NCBI RefSeq assembly: GCF_007830155.1
Contig: NZ_VLKY01000010.1
Coordinates: 124,001 to 188,000, forward strand
Direction of reading: 5' to 3'
From: Pseudomonas duriflava
Lineage (GTDB): Bacteria; Pseudomonadota; Gammaproteobacteria; Pseudomonadales; Pseudomonadaceae
DNA length: 64,000 bases
Shown: positions 30,320 through 39,455 of the stretch, one piece after another
Layout: each line of letters begins with the position of its first letter
Position numbering within the stretch: position 1 is the first letter of the stretch
The notes under the pieces: generated by a model
The model's database searches: none
Told to the model about the DNA's origin: nothing
The model's input: only the letters and a program-made list of their open reading frames with translations
Program-made: the position numbers and the translations under genes

Positions 30320-31150
30320 TCAAGCAACTACAGAGGTCCAATCCACCCAACCAAACCACCAGGTTGCCAGGATCAAGAGGCCAAAGACGATCCGGTACCA
30401 GGCAAATACAGCATAGCTATGGTTGCCAATGAACTTGAGCAATCCCCGCACCGCAATCATGGCGAAAATAAACGACGTTACGAAGCCAATGGCAAATACC
30501 GGAAGATCACTGGGTTGGAATAGCTCGCGGTACTTATAGCCGGAATAAAATGCCGCCCCTACCATCGTAGGCATAGCCAGGAAAAAAGAGAACTCCGTGG
30601 CTGCCTTACGCGATAGGCCAAATAGCAATCCACCAATAATCGTCGAACCCGAACGGGAGGTTCCTGGAATCATGGCCAAGCACTGGACACAACCGATTTT
30701 GAGGGCGTCTACCCAACTCATGTTATCGACCTGCTCTACACGGATCGAATGCTGACGGCGCTCAGCCCATAACATGATGACACCGCCGATAACCAGAGCG
30801 GCCGCAACGGTAATCGGGTTGAACAGGTACTCATGGATGAGATCCGCAAATGCAACGCCCAGAATTACTGCAGGAAAGAACGCCACGAGTAAGTTAATTG
30901 TGAAGCGCTGCGCCGGACGCTGCGTCGGCAAGCCCACTATGACATCGATAATTTTACGGCGAAACTCCCAAACCACCGCCAGAATGGCACCAAGTTGAAT
31001 AATAATATTGAAAGCCATGGCCCGGTCGCCACCAAACCCCAATAAATCCGCCACGATGATCTGGTGACCGGTACTCGATATTGGCAGAAATTCAGTCAGC
31101 CCTTCGACAATACCCAAGATCAACGCCTGAATGGCGCTCCATACATCCAT
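30320..31150 (-). CDS. uppP: Undecaprenyl-diphosphatase UppP (BacA)
   Basis: Integral membrane phosphatase that recycles undecaprenyl diphosphate for peptidoglycan and polysaccharide synthesis; overexpression gives bacitracin resistance. It has 276 residues from the ATG at 31150, which is preceded by GGAGG with five bases spacing. A longer in-frame start at 31306 has no support. Both catalytic motifs are intact: [14 protein letters not shown] near the N-terminus and [13 protein letters not shown] in the second half, among about eight helices. Confidence 0.95.
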   Translation of the reverse strand: MDVWSAIQALILGIVEGLTEFLPISSTGHQIIVADLLGFGGDRAMAFNIIIQLGAILAVVWEFRRKIIDVIVGLPTQRPAQRFTINLLVAFFPAVILGVAFADLIHEYLFNPITVAAALVIGGVIMLWAERRQHSIRVEQVDNMSWVDALKIGCVQCLAMIPGTSRSGSTIIGGLLFGLSRKAATEFSFFLAMPTMVGAAFYSGYKYRELFQPSDLPVFAIGFVTSFIFAMIAVRGLLKFIGNHSYAVFAWYRIVFGLLILATWWFGWVDWTSVVA

Positions 31151-31326
31151 CCGTTCCTCCATAAGCTGCCTCAAGGCAGCGATTACATACCAGCTCAGGT
31201 ACAAACACGGCTGACTAAAAAAGGCACAACAAAGCGTGCGAACCTTACCAGAGGCTTTACTGCATAAGGTGCTAAGCCCAATAAATAAACGAGGTATTAC
31301 ACTCAACAGCGTAAGATAAAGTTCCT

Positions 31327-31914
31327 ATGCAATATTTTTCCAGGGTGCTTAGGGTGTCTTCTTTTGAAATAGTTGCAGCCTTATTAGGCGTAATCGCGGT
31401 CTGGCTCACGGTTCGGCAAAATGTATGGTGCTGGCCTATCGGGCTGATCATGGTAGTGATGTATAGCTGGGTGTTCTATGAAGCCAAGCTCTATTCGGAC
31501 ATGCTACTGCAAGGGGTATATGCGGTACTGCAAGGATATGGTTGGTGGCAATGGATTCGAGGAGGAGCGGATCATCGGGGACGCTCTGTAAGCACCTTGC
31601 AACCGATACCTCTGCTAACAGGTCTACTGGCTGGGGTCGCAGGTAGTCTATTGCTCGGTTATGTCATGGCAACCTATACCGATGCGAGCCAACCCTGGCT
31701 AGATGCCTCGCTAACTGCCTTCAGCCTAGTAGCGCAGCTCTGGATGGCACAAAAGCGAGTCGAGTGCTGGCCTTTGTGGCTGGTAGTTGATGTCTTGTAT
31801 GTTGGACTGTTCGTCTATAAATCACTATTTCTCACCGCCCTGCTGTATGCACTTTTCGTCGGACTTGCCGCACGCGGCTGGTACGCTTGGCGCCGTGAGG
31901 TAGTATCGTCATGA
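31327..31914 (+). CDS. pnuC: PnuC-family nicotinamide riboside transporter
   Basis: A 195-residue inner-membrane facilitator with about seven helices. The family's Trp-rich pattern is visible (LTVRQNVWCWPIGLIMVVMY, GYGWWQWIRGG, KRVECWPLWLVVDVLYVGLF). PnuC takes up nicotinamide riboside by facilitated diffusion, driven by phosphorylation inside the cell. The next gene overlaps it by four bases (ATGA) and encodes an NadR-type kinase that would supply this phosphorylation. Related PnuT or PnuX transporters carry thiamine or riboflavin, but the kinase partner favours nicotinamide riboside. Confidence 0.93.
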   Translation: MQYFSRVLRVSSFEIVAALLGVIAVWLTVRQNVWCWPIGLIMVVMYSWVFYEAKLYSDMLLQGVYAVLQGYGWWQWIRGGADHRGRSVSTLQPIPLLTGLLAGVAGSLLLGYVMATYTDASQPWLDASLTAFSLVAQLWMAQKRVECWPLWLVVDVLYVGLFVYKSLFLTALLYALFVGLAARGWYAWRREVVSS

Positions 31915-32459
31915 AAGTTATCGTATTGACCGGCCCTGAATCCACAGGCAAGACATGGCTAGCGCAAACACTTGGGCGAAGACTCGGCGGGTTGGTTGTG
32001 AGCGAATACGTGCGCGAATATGTTGCTGCGATTGGCCGCGATACGACTTATTCCGACGTCGAGCCAATAGCACGATGCCAACTTGAGCGGGAAGACCATG
32101 CTCGTGCACTGCTGCCTGAACTGCTAGTTCTTGATACTCACCTGCTCAGCAATCGTATCTGGAGTCAGATACTATTCCAGCATAGCCCCGACTGGCTGGA
32201 GGAGGCCTTGCTAAGCCGACAATATGACCTGCATTTATTGCTTGATCCGCGCGAAGTACCCTGGGCGGCAGATGGGCAACGCTGTCAGCCAGGCCTACGT
32301 GACCGGCTTAATTTTTATCAAGCCTGTCAGGAATGGTTAGAACGCCACGACCAGCCCTTCGTCAGTATTGGAGGAAGCTGGGTCAATCGCGAGCGGCTAG
32401 TGCTTCAGCACGCTAACGCACTACTTGAAGACCGGGACGCCTCAACGCTCATCCAGTAA
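31911..32459 (+). CDS. NadR-like nicotinamide riboside kinase (AAA_28 ATPase)
   Basis: A 182-residue P-loop protein with Walker A GPESTGKTWLAQ at the N-terminus, the LVVSEYVREYV segment and LLVLDTHLLS as Walker B. This matches the C-terminal ribosylnicotinamide kinase domain of NadR, without the helix-turn-helix and adenylyltransferase parts of the enterobacterial protein. It would convert imported nicotinamide riboside to NMN and so trap it. It is translationally coupled to pnuC, which supports the assignment. Confidence 0.9.
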   Translation: MKVIVLTGPESTGKTWLAQTLGRRLGGLVVSEYVREYVAAIGRDTTYSDVEPIARCQLEREDHARALLPELLVLDTHLLSNRIWSQILFQHSPDWLEEALLSRQYDLHLLLDPREVPWAADGQRCQPGLRDRLNFYQACQEWLERHDQPFVSIGGSWVNRERLVLQHANALLEDRDASTLIQ

Positions 32460-32485
32460 ACTACCGAGGTGCTACGGGAGGCCTC

Positions 32486-33043
32486 ATGTCGGAAGACGAT
32501 TTTTCATCCTTTGCCAACGAAATGCGCGGTGTACAACGACTGGTGCATGACCGTGCTGATACTGGCAAACCACGTACGGACCGCCGTCAGATCGCCGAAC
32601 GGCGTGCAGCCGCGCAAGTTTCGAACCAGACTACCACGGTAGATGGTTTGTCCGATCAGTTCATCATTGATGTCGGTGCTGAAGATGAACTCTACTGGGC
32701 TCGTAATGGCGTCCAGGATACACAGATACGTAAGCTCAAGGCGGGCCAGGTTCCCTTTGACGGTAGCCTGGACCTCCACGGCATGACAGTTGAAAAAGCC
32801 CGGATAACCTTGTGGGACTTTCTGGCTGAAGCTACACGCTTCGAAATCCGCTGTGTACGTATTACGCATGGCAAAGCGGCTCGCCTGGATGGTCGGCGCC
32901 CTTTGATCAAAAGTCACGTCAACACCTGGCTGCGTCAACACCCGCAAGTGCTTGGTTTTGTTTCATGCCAGCCTCGTCATGGCGGCACAGGTGCTGTGTA
33001 TGTATTACTCAAGCGCACCATGTTGGAAGGGCGGGACGAATAA
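32486..33043 (+). CDS. Smr-domain protein (SmrA/YfcN type)
   Basis: A 185-residue cytosolic protein with a charged, probably disordered N-terminal 75 residues and a C-terminal Smr domain with SLDLHGMTVEKARITLWDF and IRCVRITHGKAA. Stand-alone Smr proteins have nicking endonuclease activity, and homologues act in rescue of collided ribosomes. A GGGAGG ribosome site precedes the ATG by five bases. The gene lies between the pnuC pair and folE, both on the same strand. Confidence 0.92.
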   Translation: MSEDDFSSFANEMRGVQRLVHDRADTGKPRTDRRQIAERRAAAQVSNQTTTVDGLSDQFIIDVGAEDELYWARNGVQDTQIRKLKAGQVPFDGSLDLHGMTVEKARITLWDFLAEATRFEIRCVRITHGKAARLDGRRPLIKSHVNTWLRQHPQVLGFVSCQPRHGGTGAVYVLLKRTMLEGRDE

Positions 33044-33136
33044 CCTACCTTTTCGCTCAAAATTGATTTTAATCGCCGCAGCCCCTACTCTGCTTACCCC
33101 GCATTGCTGCGGTGCCGCACACCCATAGGAAAGACC

Positions 33137-33685
33137 ATGTCACTGGAACAACACTATTCCGCCATCCTGTCACAACTGGGCGAGGATGTTTCCCGCGAAG
33201 GCTTGCTAGATACCCCCAAGCGCGCAGCCAAGGCCATGCAGTACCTTTGTCGGGGATATAACCAGACGCTGGAAGAAGTCGTCGGGGATGCCCTGTTTAC
33301 GTCGGATAACAGCGAGATGGTGCTGGTCAAGAACATTGAACTCTATTCGTTATGCGAGCATCACATGCTGCCTTTCATTGGCAAGGCACACGTAGCGTAT
33401 ATGCCTAGCGGAAAGGTCCTGGGCTTGTCCAAGGTAGCGCGCATCGTAGATATGTATGCTCGTCGCTTACAGATCCAGGAAAACATGACACGTGAAATCG
33501 CCGAGGCCATTCAAAAGGTGACTCAGGCAGCTGGAGTAGCGGTCGTGATTGAGGCTCAGCATATGTGCATGATGATGCGCGGCGTGGAAAAACAGAACTC
33601 GTCTATGGTTACTTCCGTCATGCTTGGCCAGTTCCGCAGCAACGATGCAACCCGAGCTGAGTTTATGGGCCTGATTAATCGCTAA
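33137..33685 (+). CDS. folE: GTP cyclohydrolase I, type IA
   Basis: Converts GTP to 7,8-dihydroneopterin triphosphate, the first step of tetrahydrofolate and pterin synthesis. I place the start at 33137 (AGGAAAG upstream), giving 182 residues. The zinc ligands are C73 and H76 in [12 protein letters not shown] and C144 in [11 protein letters not shown], and the [20 protein letters not shown] segment is canonical. Pseudomonads carry more than one FolE-type enzyme; this one is a zinc-type FolE. Confidence 0.96.
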   Translation: MSLEQHYSAILSQLGEDVSREGLLDTPKRAAKAMQYLCRGYNQTLEEVVGDALFTSDNSEMVLVKNIELYSLCEHHMLPFIGKAHVAYMPSGKVLGLSKVARIVDMYARRLQIQENMTREIAEAIQKVTQAAGVAVVIEAQHMCMMMRGVEKQNSSMVTSVMLGQFRSNDATRAEFMGLINR

Positions 33686-33699
33686 ACTTACCTGCCCTA

Positions 33700-33726
33700 A
33701 CGGGACCGCTATTCAGTTGGTCCCGT
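33700..33726. terminator. Terminator-like hairpin between convergent folE and ABC exporter genes
   Basis: An 8-base stem (ACGGGACC / GGTCCCGT) with an 11-base loop; the last base is the end of the ABC gene's stop codon. It probably ends transcripts from both sides. Confidence 0.6.
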
Positions 33727-35531
33727 CACCCCACATTACGCTGAGGCAGTGTTTCATTCTCTTCAAGCGCTGTAGCCTGAATATTCCACAGCGACTCGAA
33801 AAGACCGCCACTGCGACGCAATGCTGCGGGCGGGCCATCTTCTACGATACGGCCCTTGTCCATCACGATAACTCGGTCAAAGTTAGCTACGGTCGAGAGA
33901 CGGTGCGCAACGGCCAATACGGTTCGGCCACGAACCAGCTCTGTCAGGGCTAACTGAATCTCCTTTTCGGAATGTGTATCCAAAGCCGAAGTTGCCTCAT
34001 CCAGAATGAGGATAGGCGAACCCTTTAGAAAGGCACGGGCAATGCCCAAGCGTTGCCGCTGCCCACCGGAAAGACAAGCGCCCCGCTCTCCAACCATCGT
34101 GTTGTAGCCTTCGGGGAGATGCTGGATAAAATGGTCACAGTAAGCGTGACAGGCCGCCTGATAGACTTCCTCATCCGTGGCGCCAGGCTTACCGTAACGG
34201 ATATTTTCCCGAATAGTACGGTTGAACAGCGCTATTTCTTGCGGAACTACGGCTATAGCTGCTCTTAAACTATCCTGACTCACTTCATTGATAGGCTGTC
34301 CATCAATAAGAATTCGACCACCATCAACGTCATCCAGACGTTGCAAGAGATTGATCAGAGTCGATTTGCCAGCACCTGACGTACCAACAATGCCGACTTT
34401 TTGCCCTGCCGGAATATGCAAGGTCAGCTGGTCAATTACCTTTTGCCCGTTTGGATAGCTGAAAGTGATATTTTCAAAATCGATAGCGCCAGCCTGAGCC
34501 TTTAGCGTGCCAGCTCCTTCCAAATCCTTGATTTCATGCGGCTTGGCAATGATTTTGAGCGTATCAGCCACAATACCAAACTGCTGGGCAGTATCCACCA
34601 AAGCCAAGGCCAGGTCGCGCGAGCCATGAAGAATGCGGAAGGTCAAGGCACTTACTACCACTACATCTCCAGGGGTTACGCTGCCTTGGCGCCAGAGCAG
34701 GATAGCCCAGATCAACATGGAGCCGGCCATCAGGGTCAGACAGGCGTCATGAAGAATTCTAGCCTTTTCCACATACATCCAGCTGCGACGCTGAGCCCTA
34801 GCCTCTACACCTAACTCACGGGCCAGACGATCACGCTCTCTTTCACGGGCTGAAAAGGCCTTGATTGTCCAAACGTTGGAAACCATATCAACCACTTCGC
34901 CGCCCACTCGGGATGCCTGCTCGGCAAAGGCCTGATGGCGGTAACGACCACGAATGCCAAACCCTGTGATTACGAGCGCCACAAGGAGAACAAATGCCAC
35001 TAGTACCAATGCCATTCGCCATTGAATAGTTAGCAACACGACAACAGCACCAAGAAAATCCGTACAAGGCGGGATGATACGCCACGTCAGAGCAGTAAAA
35101 ATATTGGCCACTGCCGTGCCGGTTTGGTTAATGCGATTACCAAGCGCTCCCGAAAAATGCTCTTTGAAATACCGCATGGGGTGACCGGTCAGGTGTTCGA
35201 ACAGATCAATACGCAGATCGACACCGGTCTTGACGATAGTGCGGCACCCCAGCCAGCCCCCGGTACGCCATAGCACATTTTCCATAGCAATGAGGCCGAT
35301 GAAAAAACCGAACGGCACCCATACATTTGCAGCCAAGCGGTCCTGACTTGCCATCGCATCAACCAGCAGCTTCATAGCATATTGGACTGCTACGGCACAG
35401 GCGGCCCCGCCTATCATCAAGGTAAACAAACCGCCAAAAGCAATACGTCTTCGACAGACGTATTGCCAGAGGAATGCGCTGGGTCGCGATGAAATAGAGG
35501 TAGACCGGGAATGCTCGGACTGACTACTCAC
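33726..35531 (-). CDS. Fused ABC exporter (permease plus ATPase)
   Basis: A 601-residue half-transporter: a six-helix exporter domain (about residues 25-320) and a C-terminal nucleotide-binding domain. Walker A is GTSGAGKST, the Q-loop is VVPQEIALFNRTIRENI, the signature is LSGGQRQRLGIARAFL and Walker B is PILILDEATSALD. It starts with GTG, overlapping the stop of the glycosidase gene (GTGA, 35528-35531), with AGGA upstream. It works as a dimer and resembles MsbA-type lipid or glycolipid exporters. As the last gene of a glycan-synthesis operon it is the likely exporter of the product. The exported substrate is inferred from neighbours only. Confidence 0.9.
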   Translation of the reverse strand: MSSQSEHSRSTSISSRPSAFLWQYVCRRRIAFGGLFTLMIGGAACAVAVQYAMKLLVDAMASQDRLAANVWVPFGFFIGLIAMENVLWRTGGWLGCRTIVKTGVDLRIDLFEHLTGHPMRYFKEHFSGALGNRINQTGTAVANIFTALTWRIIPPCTDFLGAVVVLLTIQWRMALVLVAFVLLVALVITGFGIRGRYRHQAFAEQASRVGGEVVDMVSNVWTIKAFSARERERDRLARELGVEARAQRRSWMYVEKARILHDACLTLMAGSMLIWAILLWRQGSVTPGDVVVVSALTFRILHGSRDLALALVDTAQQFGIVADTLKIIAKPHEIKDLEGAGTLKAQAGAIDFENITFSYPNGQKVIDQLTLHIPAGQKVGIVGTSGAGKSTLINLLQRLDDVDGGRILIDGQPINEVSQDSLRAAIAVVPQEIALFNRTIRENIRYGKPGATDEEVYQAACHAYCDHFIQHLPEGYNTMVGERGACLSGGQRQRLGIARAFLKGSPILILDEATSALDTHSEKEIQLALTELVRGRTVLAVAHRLSTVANFDRVIVMDKGRIVEDGPPAALRRSGGLFESLWNIQATALEENETLPQRNVG

Positions 35532-36664
35532 AGTGATTGTCCTGCTGCCATCTCGGCAAAATTTGCCTGTTGACGTAAGAGCTCATCCGCCAAGTCTGTA
35601 TGAAGAGTCCTATGGCCGTGCTCATCCGCATAGCTATATAAACCGACTTCACAGCAGCGCTCATCGTTCCATCCTGGATAATCTAAGATGGGATAAAGAC
35701 ACATACCTTCAATCGGAATATTGTTGAGCATGGCAGCTCGGACCTCATGGCTGACATATGTTAGCCATGGTGCCCGCGCCGCTCCTTCGGCACCGGTTTC
35801 AGCAATCAATAAGGGTCGCTGATAACGGGTATAGACTTCAGCAAGCATTCCTTGTAGCGGTCTGTATAAGGGATCACCCTGATAAATGGTCTGCCCCCCA
35901 TTGAACCACTGGTTATCCGAGTAGTAATTCAACCCGACGATATCCAAATATTCAGGTTTACCTCCCAAACCCGGCCACTCCTTGCCACAGAGCATATCCC
36001 ACGCCTCGAACTGGCTCTGCCGATACTCTTCTGCCGCATTTCGATCAGAGGCTCGCCCAGAGGCCGGGACAACATTGATAAGCGGATCGGCCTGGACGAA
36101 GCGCGCCTTGGGCGCAACCGAGCGAATTGCTTCTATTGCAGCGATCGAGGCACGCACTAGTTGCACCTTAAGTTCAACGCCACGCCGCTTTGCCATAGGA
36201 TTGAAATGACCAGCATCACCTCCGGCCCATGCCCAATAGGAAATTTCGTTGACTGGGCAATAGAACGGTACCTCGATACCTTCATTGCGCATGAATGCTG
36301 CGACAGCACTCGTAAAGCGGGCGAAACGGTCTACAAAGGCAGGAGACCAGATATCGATATCGTCTGGCCACCCGTAATGGCAAAGATCCCAAATGATCTG
36401 AACCCCCTCCTCCCGCGCAGCCTGCACCTGCGGGAGGAGGCTTGACCAGTCATAGATACCCGGTCGGGTTTCAATCAGATGCCAGCGAACACCGTCCCGC
36501 GCAGCCTGGATCCCACTACTGCGCAAGCGAGCATAATCCGTCTTGGCGAACCGATCATGACGCGTGGCCGCAATGAGATCCAAACGGCGTCCATCGAAAC
36601 GGCGATGGGTCGAGCACTCGAAACCGCCCAGAAAGAAACTGTTAAACGTTCCGGGGACATGCAT
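35528..36664 (-). CDS. GH1-like glycoside hydrolase (cytosolic)
   Basis: A 378-residue TIM-barrel protein distantly like family-1 beta-glucosidases. An N-terminal substrate-contact segment (FFLGGFECSTHRR) is present, the probable acid/base Glu is E140 in FYCPVNEISYWAWAG, and the probable nucleophile is E289 in LLIAETGAEG. It has no signal peptide, so it acts in the cytosol. That is odd for a scavenging enzyme and suggests editing or transglycosylation of an intermediate made by the neighbouring glycosyltransferase. A good AGGAAAG ribosome site precedes the ATG. It is shorter than typical GH1 (about 450 residues), and its exact family is uncertain. Confidence 0.78.
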   Translation of the reverse strand: MHVPGTFNSFFLGGFECSTHRRFDGRRLDLIAATRHDRFAKTDYARLRSSGIQAARDGVRWHLIETRPGIYDWSSLLPQVQAAREEGVQIIWDLCHYGWPDDIDIWSPAFVDRFARFTSAVAAFMRNEGIEVPFYCPVNEISYWAWAGGDAGHFNPMAKRRGVELKVQLVRASIAAIEAIRSVAPKARFVQADPLINVVPASGRASDRNAAEEYRQSQFEAWDMLCGKEWPGLGGKPEYLDIVGLNYYSDNQWFNGGQTIYQGDPLYRPLQGMLAEVYTRYQRPLLIAETGAEGAARAPWLTYVSHEVRAAMLNNIPIEGMCLYPILDYPGWNDERCCEVGLYSYADEHGHRTLHTDLADELLRQQANFAEMAAGQSL

Positions 36665-36682
36665 AAGCTCGCTTTCCTCGCT

Positions 36683-37861
36683 TCAAGCCGTTGTTGTTTC
36701 AGCGGCCTCTTCGATGATGCCTTCTGCTTCAGCGATGCGTTTGTAGGCTGCCAATGCCTGACCAACGACCTGATCCATGTTGTAGTACTTGTAAGTACCA
36801 AGACGTCCCAGGAAGGTTACGTTAGGAGTGGAATTGGCTAGTTCCTGGTAACGCTTATAAAGCTCAGCGTTCTCTGGACGTGGAATAGGATAATAGGGAT
36901 CGCCCTCTGCCGAGGGATATTCATAGGTAACGCTAGTCTTGAGATGCTCCTGTCCGGTCAGGTGCTTGTACTCACTGATACGGGTATACGGGACATCTTC
37001 AGAGGGATAATTAACTACGGCGACGGGCTGGAACTGAGCTGAATTAACCATCTCATGACGGAACTTGAGTGAGCGATACGGTAATTTTCCGTAGCAATAA
37101 TCGAAATACTCGTCGACCGGGCCGGAGTAGATCAGATGATCAAACTGAATCTCATCGCGGATCTCACGGAAATCCGTGTTAAGCATCACCTTGATATTAG
37201 GATGATCCAGCATTTTTTCGAACATTCGCGTAAAACCATGCAACGGCATGATTTGGAAGGTATCGCTAAAATAGCGGTCATCTGTATTGGTACGGGTCGG
37301 TACGCGTGAGGTTACTGACTTATCCAGTTGCGACGGGTCTAGCCCCCACTGCTTACGGGTATAGCCTCTAAAAAACTTTTCGTACAGCTCATGCCCTACC
37401 TGATTGATAACTACGTCTTCAGAGGTCTGGATATGCTCTACCGGCTCAGCGCGGCCTGCCAAATATTCAGCGGCCTCCTCATCGTTTTGAAGATCAAGCC
37501 CGTATAGCTTGTTCAACGTCGTCCGGTTGATAGGAATTGGTACCAGTTGGTCATCAACGTTGGCCAACACACGATGCTCATAGGAACGCCATTCCGTAAA
37601 TCGGGAAAGATAATCTACGATACGCTGTGAGTTGGTATGGAAGATATGCGGCCCATAGCGATGAATCAACACGCCAGCCTCATCATAATGATCATAGGCA
37701 TTCCCACCGATATGCGGGCGACGATCAACAATGAGTACACGCTTGCCAAGCCCAGCAGCCAAACGCTCAGCAAGAACGCTGCCGGCAAAACCAGCCCCTA
37801 CGATTAGATAATCGAACCCCTGACGCTTCGACTCATTGGATATAGCTACACCTGCTGACAT
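36683..37861 (-). CDS. glf: UDP-galactopyranose mutase
   Basis: FAD enzyme that converts UDP-galactopyranose to UDP-galactofuranose, the donor for Galf-containing glycans. It has 392 residues from the ATG at 37861, where GAGGGG lies six bases upstream. An ATG at 37879 would give a four-base overlap with the glycosyltransferase but has no ribosome site. Motifs are complete: YLIVGAGFAGSVLAERLAAG (FAD), RYGPHIFHTN, FRGYTRKQWG and a C-terminal LGTYKYYNMD. The operon and the divergent galE supply a full route to a Galf product. Confidence 0.95.
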   Translation of the reverse strand: MSAGVAISNESKRQGFDYLIVGAGFAGSVLAERLAAGLGKRVLIVDRRPHIGGNAYDHYDEAGVLIHRYGPHIFHTNSQRIVDYLSRFTEWRSYEHRVLANVDDQLVPIPINRTTLNKLYGLDLQNDEEAAEYLAGRAEPVEHIQTSEDVVINQVGHELYEKFFRGYTRKQWGLDPSQLDKSVTSRVPTRTNTDDRYFSDTFQIMPLHGFTRMFEKMLDHPNIKVMLNTDFREIRDEIQFDHLIYSGPVDEYFDYCYGKLPYRSLKFRHEMVNSAQFQPVAVVNYPSEDVPYTRISEYKHLTGQEHLKTSVTYEYPSAEGDPYYPIPRPENAELYKRYQELANSTPNVTFLGRLGTYKYYNMDQVVGQALAAYKRIAEAEGIIEEAAETTTA

Positions 37862-37875
37862 GGATTCCCCCTCGT

Positions 37876-39066
37876 TCATCGTGCGCATTTCATCTGCTCC
37901 GTCATGCCTTGCCAGGTAGTGTCCCACGACATTTCTCCCAGAATCGCATCGGCTGCCTTGAGCAAACCCTCCCGATCCTGAGCATCAACTAACGACGCCT
38001 CTACTGCACTAATAAAAGCCTCGGCACTATCAGCGATTCGAACAACGCCCGATTGCCCGTACGTTCTAACAACATCGGTAATTGGCGTAGATACAACAGG
38101 TTTTCCACCAGCCAAGTACTCCGGCGTTTTGGTAGGACTGATAAAACGAGTCGACTCATTTAATGCGAATGGCATGATCGCTACATCCCAGCCTGCCAAG
38201 TAATGAGGCAGCTCGTCATAAACCTTGCCGCCCAGCAAATGAATGTTGTCGCGTTTGGGAAGACTTTCAGGAGCGATCTTAACCACAGGCCCGATCAAGA
38301 CGATGTGCCAGTCAGGTCGCTGTTGAGCGATGGTATCGAGCAAATCGATGTCCAGACGCTCGTCGATTACACCGTAAAAACCCAAGCGAGGATGCGGGAT
38401 TGCTGCCTGGTCAGCGGGATCGGCCTGCTCTTCGCGCGCTTGGGCGAAGTGAGCGATATCAACACTGCTGGGAAAAGGATGCGCATTTTTATGCCGCTCG
38501 CGTTTCGCTTCATAGAGGCTATAGCCCCCTGTAAAAACGACATTGGCCTTTTCCAGCAATTGCCGCTCACGCTCGAGCATGGCGGGCGGTGCGCCTCGAA
38601 AGGCGGACAGCTCATCCATACAGTCATAAACGGTTATAGAAGCTTTTATATGCTGACTGAACGGCAGACTCATAGGCGTGTAATACCAGAGTACCGCTTC
38701 TTGAATATCAGCTTCTTCCAGGCGTCGATCTAGTAAACGCTTGAGTACCGCCTCGGCAGCCTCGCCCTCAAGTCCGACAGGAAAACGGGGCACAAGCCGG
38801 GTAATGCCTAAATCAGCATCGATTTCTTCAAGCCAGGGATTAGGATCGTCAGTAGGTAACGGCTCTTCGAAAAAAAGAACATTGTAATCCCGGGCGAAAC
38901 GGGACATCAGGTGCTGGGGCCGTTGGTAAACGAAGTTCCACCGTAGATGGGACAGGCAAAGCAGTGTAGGAAAATGCTCCCTAGCCGCTGCGTCGAACCC
39001 TGTAGATGACAGGTGAGCCTGTCGTGATTTGCCAATCTCGTATTGAAAGGGTCCAGCCCAGCTCAT
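37876..39066 (-). CDS. Glycosyltransferase family 1-like (GT-B fold)
   Basis: First gene of the operon, 396 residues. The N-terminal Rossmann half includes CLSHLRWNFVYQRPQHLMSR and ITVYDCMDELSAFRG, similar to teichuronic-acid TuaH-like transferases. The C-terminal half has a nucleotide-sugar site with FYGVIDERLDIDLLDTIAQQ and SPTKTPEYLAGGKPVVSTPI, which fits retaining GT-B enzymes. The ATG at 39066 has GAGGAGAG just upstream. There is no membrane helix or signal peptide. The acceptor and sugar are not known. UDP-Galf from the adjacent mutase is an obvious candidate donor. Confidence 0.87.
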   Translation of the reverse strand: MSWAGPFQYEIGKSRQAHLSSTGFDAAAREHFPTLLCLSHLRWNFVYQRPQHLMSRFARDYNVLFFEEPLPTDDPNPWLEEIDADLGITRLVPRFPVGLEGEAAEAVLKRLLDRRLEEADIQEAVLWYYTPMSLPFSQHIKASITVYDCMDELSAFRGAPPAMLERERQLLEKANVVFTGGYSLYEAKRERHKNAHPFPSSVDIAHFAQAREEQADPADQAAIPHPRLGFYGVIDERLDIDLLDTIAQQRPDWHIVLIGPVVKIAPESLPKRDNIHLLGGKVYDELPHYLAGWDVAIMPFALNESTRFISPTKTPEYLAGGKPVVSTPITDVVRTYGQSGVVRIADSAEAFISAVEASLVDAQDREGLLKAADAILGEMSWDTTWQGMTEQMKCAR

Positions 39067-39455
39067 CAATCTCTCCTCGACTTGTACGCATGCAAGTAAA
39101 GGAACCCGTACGGCCTATTCGAGTTCATTGCTTGATTCCTGTCCGAATGAGCTACAGCGCCCCAAGGCACAATGGGAGCCACCGGCCATTGGCGGGAGCC
39201 ACCGGCCATTGGCGGTTCGACTAGCAGTCAGCCGAGTGGGTTCCCCTCCTTTCGTCGATACAGCCCTTTCTCTATTTGAATCAATCCTCGAGGAACTAGT
39301 GGCCATCTCCCAAGGTCTGGCCATATACGTGCAAATTTTTCGCACATACTCACTTCCTCATTGTATTGCCGCTTCGTAAACCGCAGCCGATCTTTCCGAA
39401 CGACCAGGCTGTGTCGGCGTGGTTTGTTTGAAGACTTGACCAGTGGAGCGTGACG
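39067..39455. other. Divergent promoter region between the glycan operon and galE
   Basis: About 390 bases carrying promoters for both directions. It includes a 20-base direct tandem repeat at 39174-39213 (listed separately). Nothing coding is supported. Confidence 0.5.
39174..39213. repeat. Two-copy 20-base tandem repeat
   Basis: Two exact head-to-tail copies of GGGAGCCACCGGCCATTGGC (39174-39193 and 39194-39213), followed by GG of a third. Each unit contains CCGGCCATTGGC, and the repeat spacing equals about two DNA turns. It sits mid-way between the divergent glycosyltransferase and galE genes. Confidence 0.85.
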
